Shown: in pieces, positions 16,887-26,400 of the stretch
Position numbering within the stretch: position 1 is the first letter of the stretch
How the letters are laid out: every line of letters begins with the position of its first letter
Assembly: GCF_049889055.1 (NCBI RefSeq)
Contig: NZ_JBLTWO010000008.1
Location: forward strand, 62,001-126,000
Direction of reading: 5' to 3'
Origin: Rhizorhabdus sp049889055
GTDB taxonomy: Bacteria > Pseudomonadota > Alphaproteobacteria > Sphingomonadales > Sphingomonadaceae
DNA: 64,000 nucleotides
Translations under genes and position numbers: made by a program
Notes under the pieces: model-generated
Told to the model about the DNA's origin: nothing
What the model saw: only the letters and a program-made list of their open reading frames with translations
Databases searched by the model: none

Positions 16887-19286
16887 TCAGAAGGCGTAGC
16901 GGAGCGTCGCCCCGTACATACGCGGTTCGTTGTACATGCGCTGGTTGACGCCCAGGCTCGAATTGATCAGCGACGCGCCGCCGATCTTGAACGTCGTGTT
17001 CGTGAGGTTGGTGACGTACAGCCCCAGATCGAAGCTGCTGCCGAAAATCTCGCGCCAGTCGACGGTCAGGTCGATCGTCTGCGTCGCCCGCTCGCGGCTT
17101 TCCCCGTCGAACACATTGGTGCCATTGGGCAAAGTGATGAACGGCACCAGCCCCAGGATGATCGAGCTTTTATAGGCCCAGTTCATCGAGCCCGAGATCT
17201 TGCCCAGCGATTCATCGACGGGCAGCGTCCACTGCGCGTTCACGTTCAGCTTGTGGCGTGGCGTGAACGGAAAGATGCGGCCCGACTGGCGGGTGGGTGC
17301 GTTGGTCGCGGGATCGCGCCGCGAATAATCGAGGAAAGCGCCATATTTGGCCGAGGTATAGGCGTAGGACATCAGCACGCTGAAATCGCGCGTCGGCGCC
17401 ACCGTCACGTCGATTTCGGCGCCCTTGATCTTGGCCGAGGCGGCGTTGACCAGCGCGCTGACATTGGCGGTGCCGACGCCGAAGGTCTGGTTGATCTGCG
17501 CGTCCTTCAGCCACTGATAATAAGCCGCGATGTTGGTTCGCAGGCTCCACTCGCCCAGCCGGAAATCGGACTTCAGGCCCAGCTCGACGTCGCGCAACGT
17601 CTCGGGCTGATAGCGGAAGAGCGAGATCGCATTGGGTATGGGCGGATTGGCGAGCAGTGCCGGAGCCGCCAGCGGATTGGTGCCCCCCGCGCGATAGCTC
17701 TGGCGGTGGGAGATATAGACCATCGTGCCGGGCGACAGCTTATAGTCGAAGCCGACCGTATAGGCGTCGCTGTTGGCCTTGGCGACGAAATCCGCCCGGC
17801 AGGGATCGGCCTGCGCCGGATTGGCTACGGTCGTCCCGGTGGCGCCGGTCACGCAACGCCTATTGGTGACCTGATAGAGGGTCAGCGCGCGGCGGTCATG
17901 CGTCCAGCGATAGCCCGCATTGAGCGTGAGCCCCTCGAGCGTGCCGCCAAAACCGTAGCTGAGATTGGCGAAGATCGCGCGCGACGTGTCGTCGATATAT
18001 TGGTTGGTGTCGGTCACCGAACCGAAGACCGATGTCTGGTGCTGGTAATTGGCGTCGGGCGTGTCGAGATCGGCCCCGAACAGGCCGACGATATATTTGA
18101 GCCGGTCGTCGAACGCCTGCCCCTGCAGCTGCAATTCATCGCTGATCTGGCGGATGTTGAGGCCCCAGGGCGCGCCTGGATCCCGCGCATTGCAGGTGGC
18201 CGCAGTCGAGCAGGTGTCGAAGTGCAGGATGGTCAGCGGCGATCCGTCGAAGTCGAAGCGGTTGACCTGCTTGAAGCGCCGATAGCCGAAGATGTTTTTC
18301 AGGATCAGCCCGTCGGCGATGTCGTAGCTGGTGATGTTCGACACGCCCATCGAGCGCTTCTTGTCGATGCCGTCGACATTGCTGAAGGTCGTGCGCGGCC
18401 CGGCGGCGTTCTGGCGGGCGAGCGCCTGCGATACCGCCCCCTGTAACAGGGTCGGGATGAGTGCGGCTGGGTTGACTGCCGCCAGGATGTTCGAGCTGCC
18501 ATTGGTGGTCGAGCGGAAGATGTCCGCGACCAGGATGTTCGAGAGGCGATCGGTCGGATCCCATCCGATCGAGATGCGCCCGCTCACGAAATCGCGGTCA
18601 TCCTGGCGCTTGCCCGTCGTCGCATTGCGGGTGAAGCCGTCGCGCTTGAGCCCCTTGCCGGCGACGCGTATGCGCAGCGTGTCGCTGATCGGCAGGTTGA
18701 GCGCGCCTTCGATCCCGCGATTGTCGTAATTGCCATATTCGGCCATCACATAGCCGCCCAGTTCGGTGCCCGGCTGGCGCGGCTCGAACAGCACGGCGCC
18801 GCCGGTCGAATTGCGGCCGAACAACGTGCCCTGCGGGCCTTTCAGCACCTGCACATTCTGCAGGTCGTAATAATAGCCGGGTCCGCCGCCATCGCCGATC
18901 GGCAGCGGCACCTGCGCGAAATAGGCAGGCACCGTCACCTGTTGGCCCGAGATCGAGGCACCCGATCCGGACTGGCCGCGGATCACATAATTCTCCTCGT
19001 CGCGGCTGCTCTGCGCGGAGGTGAGGGCGGGGACGATCTTCGACAGGTCGGTCGCATTCTGGATGCGCTGCTTTTCGAGGATCTCGCCGGTGAAGGCCTG
19101 GACGGCGATCGGAATGTCCTGCAACGCCTCCTCTCGACGGCGTGCCGTGACGACTATGTCGGCGATCTGGCTGTCGTTCACGGCGGGCGTCCCGGCGGAC
19201 GGACCCGATTGCTGGGCCATTGCGGCGGTGCCGGGAACAAGGTGCAAAGCGGCTATGCCGCACATCAGCATGTGCTGCCTGGTCAT
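16887..19286 (-). CDS. TonB-dependent receptor
   Basis: 799 residues. The signal peptide ends near AAMAQQ (residue 25), the plug starts with IADIVVTARRREEALQDIPIAVQ, the plug core has LKGPQGTLFGRNSTGGAV, and the barrel ends YGATLRYAF. It belongs to the same broad class as the receptor at 13972 but is clearly not a recent duplicate; similarity is limited to conserved plug blocks. GGAGAGGG precedes the ATG. It lies in an operon downstream of two SDR genes and a SnoaL gene and upstream of RidA, so the receptor and enzymes probably handle the same compound. Confidence 0.93.
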   Translation of the reverse strand: MTRQHMLMCGIAALHLVPGTAAMAQQSGPSAGTPAVNDSQIADIVVTARRREEALQDIPIAVQAFTGEILEKQRIQNATDLSKIVPALTSAQSSRDEENYVIRGQSGSGASISGQQVTVPAYFAQVPLPIGDGGGPGYYYDLQNVQVLKGPQGTLFGRNSTGGAVLFEPRQPGTELGGYVMAEYGNYDNRGIEGALNLPISDTLRIRVAGKGLKRDGFTRNATTGKRQDDRDFVSGRISIGWDPTDRLSNILVADIFRSTTNGSSNILAAVNPAALIPTLLQGAVSQALARQNAAGPRTTFSNVDGIDKKRSMGVSNITSYDIADGLILKNIFGYRRFKQVNRFDFDGSPLTILHFDTCSTAATCNARDPGAPWGLNIRQISDELQLQGQAFDDRLKYIVGLFGADLDTPDANYQHQTSVFGSVTDTNQYIDDTSRAIFANLSYGFGGTLEGLTLNAGYRWTHDRRALTLYQVTNRRCVTGATGTTVANPAQADPCRADFVAKANSDAYTVGFDYKLSPGTMVYISHRQSYRAGGTNPLAAPALLANPPIPNAISLFRYQPETLRDVELGLKSDFRLGEWSLRTNIAAYYQWLKDAQINQTFGVGTANVSALVNAASAKIKGAEIDVTVAPTRDFSVLMSYAYTSAKYGAFLDYSRRDPATNAPTRQSGRIFPFTPRHKLNVNAQWTLPVDESLGKISGSMNWAYKSSIILGLVPFITLPNGTNVFDGESRERATQTIDLTVDWREIFGSSFDLGLYVTNLTNTTFKIGGASLINSSLGVNQRMYNEPRMYGATLRYAF

Positions 19287-19342
19287 TTCCCTCTCCTTTT
19301 CGTGCGCATGATCTTATTGTTGTCGGGGTGCGCAGACCCCCG

Positions 19343-20104
19343 TCACTCGTTCAGGCGCGGTGCGATCAGCCCTCCGTCGATCGGCACGGCGGCGCCGGAA
19401 ATATAGGAAGCCTCGTCGGACAGCAGGAAGGCGATCGCCTTGCCGAACTCCTCCAGCCGGCCGACCCGGTCGAAATGCGACATCTTGTCGAGAAAGGCCT
19501 GTCGCTCGGGCGTCCGGCTGGGGTGGGGCGGATTGCCCAGCACCACCGCATTCACATTCACGCCGAAGCGGGCGACCTCCTTCGACACCGAGCTGACCAG
19601 CGCGTGCAGCGCCAGCTTGCCCGATGCATAGGCGCTGCCCGATTCCTGGCCGAGCACGGCCGAGATCGAGCTCACGCAGACGACCTTGCCAAAGCCGCGC
19701 TCGACCATGCCGGGCAGCACCGCGTGGAGCAGCATCGCCTGGGTGAAGAAGTTCATCTCGAAGATCGCCCGGAAATGGGCGAAGTCGGATTTCGCGAACT
19801 CGGCCCAGGGCGTCATCGGCGGGCCGCCGCCGGCATTATTGGCGAGCAGGTCGACCTTGCCATGGGCGGCATTGGCCGCAGCCACGAAATCCGCGATGAA
19901 GGCGGGCTCCATGACGCTGCCGATATGGGTGGTGACGCGGACCCCATGGCCGCGCAGGCGCTCTGCCGTCTCTTCGAGGCGCGCCTCGTCGACATCGTTG
20001 AGAGCGAGCGCGGCACCGCCGCGAGCAAGCTCCTCGGCGGTCGCGGCACCGATGCCGCGGCCTGCCCCCGTGACCAGCCCTACCTTGCCCGCAAAGCGGC
20101 TCAC
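19343..20104 (-). CDS. Short-chain dehydrogenase/reductase (SDR)
   Basis: 253 residues starting at GTG 20104, whose last two bases are shared with the TGA stop of the preceding SnoaL gene (GTGA overlap), so translation is coupled. Classical SDR motifs are present: TGAGRGIG for the cofactor, NNAGG, and the catalytic Ser-Tyr-Lys in SSISAVLGQESGSAYASGK. The acidic residue in NDVDEAR after strand 2 favours NAD(H). The C terminus holds the SYISGAAVPIDGG block. It is likely to oxidise a secondary alcohol or reduce a ketone in the same pathway as its operon partners. Confidence 0.92.
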   Translation of the reverse strand: MSRFAGKVGLVTGAGRGIGAATAEELARGGAALALNDVDEARLEETAERLRGHGVRVTTHIGSVMEPAFIADFVAAANAAHGKVDLLANNAGGGPPMTPWAEFAKSDFAHFRAIFEMNFFTQAMLLHAVLPGMVERGFGKVVCVSSISAVLGQESGSAYASGKLALHALVSSVSKEVARFGVNVNAVVLGNPPHPSRTPERQAFLDKMSHFDRVGRLEEFGKAIAFLLSDEASYISGAAVPIDGGLIAPRLNE

Positions 20105-20682
20105 GCGCCCTTCCTCGCCCGCGGATCGGAGAACATCGGATTGGCAGCGTTGTTGGTCCAGATCTGATGCTTGGTGAAGCGCCAGCTGCCGGTCGCCTTG
20201 CTGAAGCTGAACAAATAGGTGCCTTCGTGCAGGCCGTGCTGCCACTCGTCATTTTCCTGCCCGACCAGCGCCATCTGATAATGGCACAGCGCCCAGGCGG
20301 ACTGGTTGTCGTCCGACACGCGCACGACCTGGGTTCCGATCAGGTGGCGGATCTCGAGGCCGGTGATCTTGGTCAGGTCGCGCGGCGGGGCGACGACGCC
20401 CTCGCGGCGGGGCAAAGCCGGCTTGGCGTGCAGCCCGATCAGATTGTCCCGGCCCTTCACCGTCTCGTCGAGCGTACCCTTCATCACCCGCTCGATATTC
20501 TCGTCATAGAGGCGCTCGAGCACGTCCCAGCCGCGGCTGTCGCAGGCGAAGGCATATTCGTTGATCATCTCCTGAATGCGGATCTTGTCGGTAAGATACT
20601 GGACCTTGTCCTCCAGGGTGGTGCGCTCGCGCTCCACGGCGGGGGCCAGTTCGCGCCAGCAGGCATAGGCGTCGTACAGCAT
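20101..20682 (-). CDS. SnoaL-like / NTF2-fold protein
   Basis: 193 residues. After a variable N-terminal helix, the core (IRIQEMINEYAFACDSRGWDVLERLYDENI) is typical of SnoaL_4 domains, and the late strands (HEGTYLFSFSKATGSWRFTKHQIW) complete the cone fold. These proteins act as cofactor-free isomerases or dehydratases in ring-compound breakdown. AAGAGGAG lies 8 bases before the ATG. It sits between two SDR genes: 42 bases after the upstream one, and overlapping the downstream one by 4 bases. A role in the same pathway is likely, but no catalytic residues can be assigned. Confidence 0.87.
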   Translation of the reverse strand: MLYDAYACWRELAPAVERERTTLEDKVQYLTDKIRIQEMINEYAFACDSRGWDVLERLYDENIERVMKGTLDETVKGRDNLIGLHAKPALPRREGVVAPPRDLTKITGLEIRHLIGTQVVRVSDDNQSAWALCHYQMALVGQENDEWQHGLHEGTYLFSFSKATGSWRFTKHQIWTNNAANPMFSDPRARKGA

Positions 20683-20724
20683 GTGGGTTCTCCTCTTGGG
20701 GCGGGGCAGCGGGCGGCGGCGCGA

Positions 20725-21465
20725 TCAGATCGGCCCGCCGCTTCCGCCCGCGACATTGATCAGTTCGCCATTGATGAAAGCGCCGTCCTCGCTGCACAGG
20801 AAGGCGGCGGTACCGGCGATCTCCTCCGGCTTGCCGAGGCGGCCGACCAGCGACAGCTTCGACATGAAGGCGATTTCCTGTTCGGAGCGGTTGCGCTTCA
20901 TCAGCGGGGTCAGGATCGGGCCCGGCGCTATGACGTTCGCGCGAATGCCCTGTGCGGCATGGTCGATCGCCAGCGACTTGGTCAGCGAGATGACGCCGCC
21001 CTTGGCCGCCACATAAGCCGGGTTGCGCCCCATGCCGGAGACGCCGGCGCCGGAGGCGATGTTGACGATCGATCCGCCGCCGTCCTGCGCGATCCGGGGG
21101 ATCGCCGCCTTGCACATCAGGAAGGTGGAGTTGAGGTTGAGCCGGACCCAGAAGTCCCATTCCTCTTCGTCGAAATCCACCACGGTCTTGCCGGGGCGGC
21201 TGCCGCCGACGACGTTGATGAGGAGATGGAGGCCGCCGAAACGCTCGACAGCCAGCCCGACCGCCGCGTTCGCATCGGCGAGGCTGGTGGCGTCGGAGCG
21301 CTGGGTGACGATGTTCGATCGGCCCTCGACGGTTTCGGCCAGTCCCGCCTCGTCGATGTCGGTGGCGATCACCTTCGCGCCGCGCTCGGCGAAGAGCCGT
21401 GCAGTTGCCTGCCCGATGCCCGCGCCAGCGCCCGTGACGAGCGCAACCTTACCGTCCAACTGCAT
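20725..21465 (-). CDS. Short-chain dehydrogenase/reductase (SDR)
   Basis: 246 residues with TGAGAGIG, the D of ATDIDE that favours NAD(H), NVVGGS in place of the usual NNAG, the catalytic serine in NIASGAG, and YVAAK for the Tyr-Lys pair. The C terminus reads ELINVAGGSGGPI. The NNAG-to-NVVG change is found in some dehydrogenases of cyclic alcohols. The ATG has GGGAGGG just upstream. It appears to be the first gene of the SDR-SnoaL-SDR-receptor-RidA operon; an AT-rich dyad (21573-21588) lies 108 bases upstream. Confidence 0.92.
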   Translation of the reverse strand: MQLDGKVALVTGAGAGIGQATARLFAERGAKVIATDIDEAGLAETVEGRSNIVTQRSDATSLADANAAVGLAVERFGGLHLLINVVGGSRPGKTVVDFDEEEWDFWVRLNLNSTFLMCKAAIPRIAQDGGGSIVNIASGAGVSGMGRNPAYVAAKGGVISLTKSLAIDHAAQGIRANVIAPGPILTPLMKRNRSEQEIAFMSKLSLVGRLGKPEEIAGTAAFLCSEDGAFINGELINVAGGSGGPI

Positions 21466-21572
21466 ATCCCCTCCCTGTCAGAGGGGCAGGCTGCACCGCG
21501 CGCTGGGACGGACGTCCCGCGATGCCTCATCCCCTCCTCATCGTACCGACTCTTTATTCGTTAAGGTGGCTA

Positions 21573-21588
21573 TCTATTATAAAATAGA
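21573..21588. promoter_or_regulatory. AT-rich operator-like dyad upstream of the SDR operon
   Basis: TCTATT-ATAA-AATAGA is a perfect 6-4-6 inverted repeat in the 134-base gap between the MFS stop and the SDR start. Same layout as the dyads at 5889 and 5993. Confidence 0.45.
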
Positions 21589-21599
21589 CTGACAAGGCC

Positions 21600-22790
21600 T
21601 TATCCCCTGCGTTGCCGAACGGAGATCGCGACCCCTCCGATCAGGAGCGTGACCGCCGCGACAATGAAAGCATTGTGGATGCCGATCGCTGCGCGGAGCG
21701 GGGTCATGATCAGCGGATTGATGAAGTCGGCGATGTAGAGGACAGTGAACTCCAGGCCGACGGCGCGCGCGCGGATCTCGGGCGGGACGCGGTTCAGCAA
21801 GATGCCGCCGATATGGGGCGGTATCATGCCGCCGCCGCCGCCCGACAGCACTGCGCCCAGCGTCAGCAGCGCGACGCTGCTCGAAAAGCCGATGATGGCA
21901 AGACCGGTCGCCATCATCAGGACCAGCATCAACTGCACCCCGCGTTCGCCGAACCAGGCGTAGAAGCGGCCATAGCAGCCGCCAAACACACCGCCGGCAA
22001 GCACGCCCGAGGCGATCACGACCGAGCGGACCAGCGGACTGTCGAAGCCGTCCTCCGCCAGCAGGAAGGACAGCTGGATCGAGGTCATGAAATAGCCGAC
22101 GAACAGGAACAGTGCGAGTGCATAGACCGGCCATAGCGTCATCAGCGGTCGGAGCGATGCGCGCTCCTCGCGTGGCGCTGTCCGGCCCACGCCCTTGGGC
22201 AGGCCGGTCACCGCGAGCGTGAGGACGACGAAGGCGATCGTGTAGAGCAGGAAAGGCGTGCGCCATCCCCCGGCTTCGGCGAGCAGGCCCGACATCAGCA
22301 GACCGCTGACCGCGAACACCCCTGCGACCGCACTCTGATAGCCGAGCAGCCGCGCCCGCGCGACGCCCTCGAACCAGCTGCCGACGATCACCCCGATCGC
22401 TGTGCCGATCTGCGCGACGCAGAGACCGAGCAGGAAGCGGGCGACGAGCAGATAGGGCAGGCTGTCGATGAAATAGCCGCTGACCCCGAGCACGCCATAG
22501 CCCGAAAGCGCCGCGATCATGACCGGGCGGGGACCCCAGCGCTCGACCGTCAGGCCGCCCAATATGCCGCCCAGAATCACGCCGATTGCCGGCATCGTCA
22601 GGATCATCTGCGCGGCGAAGGCGCCCTGGCTCTGGCCGCCGAAATGCTCGGCGATGGTCGGCAGGACGGGGCCGAGCGCTGCGAACATCAGCGCCATCAG
22701 CGGCGCGCCGCCCATCAGGGTGACGCGCGCAACGCCGCCGCGCCAACCCGGCGGAATAGCTACAAAAGCGAGGCGTTCGCCTGCCTGCAT
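21600..22790 (-). CDS. MFS transporter
   Basis: 396 residues with about 12 hydrophobic segments. The loop after segment 2 (GGLTVERWGPRPVM) is a variant of the MFS G-x-x-x-D-R-x-G-R-[RK] motif, and proline- and glycine-rich segment 5 has AIGVIVGS. The ATG at 22790 has GAGGAG 8 bases upstream. The class resembles aromatic-acid or cyanate-type carriers of the inner membrane. It lies upstream of the SDR operon on the same strand, with a dyad both before it (22819) and after it (21573), so it may share regulation with the operon. Confidence 0.9.
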   Translation of the reverse strand: MQAGERLAFVAIPPGWRGGVARVTLMGGAPLMALMFAALGPVLPTIAEHFGGQSQGAFAAQMILTMPAIGVILGGILGGLTVERWGPRPVMIAALSGYGVLGVSGYFIDSLPYLLVARFLLGLCVAQIGTAIGVIVGSWFEGVARARLLGYQSAVAGVFAVSGLLMSGLLAEAGGWRTPFLLYTIAFVVLTLAVTGLPKGVGRTAPREERASLRPLMTLWPVYALALFLFVGYFMTSIQLSFLLAEDGFDSPLVRSVVIASGVLAGGVFGGCYGRFYAWFGERGVQLMLVLMMATGLAIIGFSSSVALLTLGAVLSGGGGGMIPPHIGGILLNRVPPEIRARAVGLEFTVLYIADFINPLIMTPLRAAIGIHNAFIVAAVTLLIGGVAISVRQRRG

Positions 22791-22818
22791 CTCGCACGCT
22801 CCTCGTCCATCATTATTG

Positions 22819-22835
22819 TTATCTTAGATAGATAA
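22819..22835. promoter_or_regulatory. AT-rich operator-like dyad upstream of the MFS gene
   Basis: TTATCT-TAGAT-AGATAA, a perfect 6-5-6 inverted repeat 29 bases before the MFS start codon. Its TATCT/AGATA half-sites match those at 5993. Confidence 0.45.
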
Positions 22836-22884
22836 GGAGGCTGGCATATTTCGCGGGCGCTGGGAAGCACCGCGATGCGAAGGC

Positions 22885-23367
22885 TCATAGCGCCAGCTTG
22901 GTGGTGAGCTTCACCTCTTCCAGCACGGCATAGGTGCGGGTTTCCCGCACGCCGGGCATCGCGGTAAGGATGTCGCCGAGGAAGCTGCGGTAGGCCGACA
23001 TGTTGGAGACGCGGACCTTGAGCAGATAGTCGAAGCCGCCTGCCACCATATGGCATTCCAGCACCTGGGGCACGCGACGGACATGCTCCGAGAAAGCGGT
23101 GAAGACGTCATCGGTGGTGCGGTCGAGCATCACCTCGATGAAGATCATCAGGCCCTGGTCGAGATGTTCCGGGTCGAGCAGCGCCGTGTAGCCGGTGATG
23201 ACCCCGCGTTCGCGCAGGCGCTTCACCCGGTCGAAGCAGGCGGCCGGCGACATGCCGCACATCTGCGCCAGCGCCTGGTTCGTGATTCGACCATCGTCCT
23301 GCAGGACGCGCAGCAAGCGGCGGTCGGTCTCGTCGATCTGAACAAGCTTCGGATCAGGAGGGGGCAT
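22885..23367 (-). CDS. Lrp/AsnC family transcriptional regulator, likely PutR-type activator of putA
   Basis: 160 residues. The N-terminal helix-turn-helix (DRRLLRVLQDDGRITNQALAQMCGMSPAACFDRVKRL) is followed by a RAM ligand-binding domain with the GGFDYLLKV core. It is divergent from putA. In Agrobacterium and Caulobacter relatives, the Lrp-type PutR bound next to putA activates it in response to proline, and that role is the natural inference here. The regulator at 44477 belongs to the same family but differs clearly in sequence. Confidence 0.9.
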   Translation of the reverse strand: MPPPDPKLVQIDETDRRLLRVLQDDGRITNQALAQMCGMSPAACFDRVKRLRERGVITGYTALLDPEHLDQGLMIFIEVMLDRTTDDVFTAFSEHVRRVPQVLECHMVAGGFDYLLKVRVSNMSAYRSFLGDILTAMPGVRETRTYAVLEEVKLTTKLAL

Positions 23368-23408
23368 TTTCGAATCTCTTCGCTTTCGATGGCCTTAATA
23401 TGAAGCAC

Positions 23409-23427
23409 ATTCGGTGAAGAGGCGAAT
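23409..23427. promoter_or_regulatory. Candidate Lrp-type site in the lrp-putA intergenic region
   Basis: ATTCG and CGAAT flank a 9-base spacer, about midway between the divergent starts. Lrp/PutR proteins bind loose dyads of this size. The surrounding 23425-23455 is A/T-rich and could hold the putA promoter. Confidence 0.3.
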
Positions 23428-23472
23428 ATCATAGAGATATATCGGCATATAGTGCCGTGCTGCGAGGATCGA

Positions 23473-26400
23473 ATGGCTAATCAGCTTTCCAAATGGGATA
23501 TCATCGACGGCGGCAAATATCAGGATGAGGCCGAGGTCGTCCGGTCGCTGCTGGACCGTCAGCCCTTCGATCCGGCGCAGCGCGCAGCTGTGGTTGCCGA
23601 GGCGGTGGCCCTGGTCGAGGGCGCGCGCGCGGCGACCAAGAAGCAGGGCGTCGTTGAGAGCTTCCTTCAACAATTCTCGCTCGGCACCCGCGAGGGCCTC
23701 GCGCTGATGTGCCTCGCCGAGGCGCTGCTACGGACCCCCGATGCCGACACCCGCGATCGGCTGATCGCCGAGAAGATCGGCTCGGCCGATTGGGCCAGCC
23801 ACCTCGGCAAGTCCGACAGCCTGTTCGTCAACGCCTCGACCTGGGGCCTGATGCTCACCGGCCGCCTCGTGGATGTCGATGAGGAGGCGCGGCGCGACCT
23901 CGGCGGGTTCCTCAAGCGCATGACCGCGCGGCTCGGCGAGCCCGTGATCCGCCAGGCCGTCGGCGCAGCGGTACGGATGATGGGCGAACAGTTCGTGCTC
24001 GGGCGGACGATCGCCGACGCGCTGACGCGCGCGCGCAAGGAAGCGTTTCTCTGCTCCTTCGACATGCTGGGCGAAGGCGCGCGCACGGCCGCCGATGCAG
24101 AGCGCTATGAGCGCATCTATGCCGATGCGATCGAAGCGGTCGGACAGGCCGCCAGTGGCGCCGGCCCCGAACTCGGCCATGGCGTATCGGTCAAGCTGTC
24201 GGCGCTGTGCCCGCGTTACGAGGCGGTGCAGGAAGCGCGCGTGTGGGAGGAGCTCTATCCGCGCGTAAAGCGGCTGGCCCTGATCGCCGCGCGCCATGAC
24301 CTCAACTTCGCGATCGATGCGGAGGAGGCCGATCGCCTCGTCATCTCGCTGAAGATGATCGAAAAGCTGGTCAGGGAACCCGAGCTGGGCAGCTGGCAGG
24401 GCTTGGGCGTCGTCGTTCAGGCCTATCAGAAGCGCGGCCTCGCGGTGATCGCGGCGCTGCGCGATCTGGCGGAGAGCAGCGGACGGCGGATCATGGTGCG
24501 TCTGGTCAAGGGCGCCTATTGGGACAGCGAGATCAAGCGCGCACAGGTTGCCGGTCGGCCCGACTATCCGGTCTTCACCACCAAGGCGGCGACCGACCTG
24601 TCCTATCTGGTCTGTGCGCAGGCCCTGATCGACGCCAGCCCGGCGCTCTACCCGCAATTTGCGAGCCACAATGCCCATACGCTGGCGGCGGTGCGCCGCA
24701 TGGCCGAGCAGGCCGGCGCGGTGATCGAGCATCAGCGCCTGCATGGCATGGGCGAGGCGCTCTACGATGCGGCGGAGGCCCGCTACGGCAAGCTGCGCCT
24801 GCGCGCCTATGCGCCGGTGGGCGGGCATGAGGAATTGCTGCCCTATCTGGTCCGCCGCCTGCTGGAGAATGGCGCCAATACCAGCTTCGTTCATGCTCTG
24901 CTCGACGAGCAGGTGCCGGCCGATCTGGTCGTCGCCGATCCGATCGCCGCCGTCGCAGCGCAGCCCGATCGCCACCCGCGTATTCCGGTCCCCGCCGACA
25001 TTTACGGCGCCGGCCGCGCCAATCCGCTGGGGCGTGACTATTCGCTGGTCGAAGCACGCAACATCGCCGAGCGCGCCACGCAACTGACCGCCGGTGAGCG
25101 CGAGACCACCGGCGCGATCGTCGAGGGGCGGCTGGTCGCGGCGGCATCCGAGCCGGTGACCAGTCCGGCCGATCGCAGCCGGGTGATCGGCTATGTCTCG
25201 ACTGCCACCCCGGCCGATGTCGACCGCGCGATCGAGGCGGCGCGCCGGGCGCAGCCGCGCTGGAACCGCCTGGGGGGCAATGGTCGCGCGCCGGTCCTGC
25301 GCGCCATGGCCGATGCGATGGAGGCCGAGATGGACGGCTTCATCGCGCTGCTGTCGCTGGAAGCGGGCAAGACGCTGAACGATGGCGTGGCCGAGGTGCG
25401 CGAGGCGATCGACTTCTGCCGCTATTATGCCGAGCTGGCCGAGCGCCAGTTCGGCGCGCCAACGATCCTCGCCGGGCCGGTGGGCGAAACCAACCAGCTC
25501 GAACTGGGCGGGCGCGGCCTTTTCGCCTGCATCAGCCCGTGGAACTTCCCGCTCGCCATCTTCACCGGGCAGATCGCAGCCGCACTTGCGGCAGGCAACG
25601 CGGTGCTTGCCAAGCCCGCCGAGCAGACGCCGCTGGTGGCCGCCCGTGCGGTGCGGCTGTTCCACAAGGCCGGGCTCGATCCGGCGCTGCTCGCGCTGCT
25701 GCCGGGCGATGGCGCCACGGTGGGCGGTGCGATCGTCAACCATCCCGGCATCGACGGCGTTGCCTTCACCGGCGGGACCGAGACCGCCTGGGCGATCAAC
25801 CGCCAGCTGGCGGCGCGCAACGGCCCGATCATTCCCTTCATCGCGGAGACGGGCGGGCTCAACGGTATGTTCGTCGACACCACCGCCCTCAAGGAGCAGG
25901 TGGTCGACGACGTCATCCTGTCGGCCTTCGGTTCGGCCGGCCAGCGCTGCTCGGCGCTGCGCCTGCTGTTCGTACCGCACGACAGCGCGGACGAACTGAT
26001 CGACACGATCCGGGGCGCGATGGACGCGCTGGTGATCGGCGACCCGTCATCGCCGTCGACCGATGTGGGACCGGTTATCGATGCCGATGCGCGGATGGCG
26101 CTGGAGGCGCATCGTGAGCGGCTGTCGCGCGAGGCGACGATCCTTCACACCTGCGAGGCCCCCTCGGGCGGCGATTTCTTCGCGCCGCTGATTGCCGAAA
26201 TTCCTAGCGCGGACTTTCTCGAACGCGAGGTGTTCGGTCCGATCCTGCACGTCGTCCGCTACGATCCCGCAGATCTGGCGACGGTCGCGGGCCGGCTCGC
26301 CTCGCGCGGCTATGGCCTGACGCTGGGCATCCACAGCCGTATCGAGCGCTTCGCCGCCGAGGTCCGCGAACTCGTGCCTGCAGGCAATGTCTATGTGAAC

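Noticed and set aside
16815..18446. Long plus-strand frame opposite the second TonB-dependent receptor
   Set aside because: Low-complexity Arg/Gly/Ile composition, no domain; the minus strand encodes the receptor.
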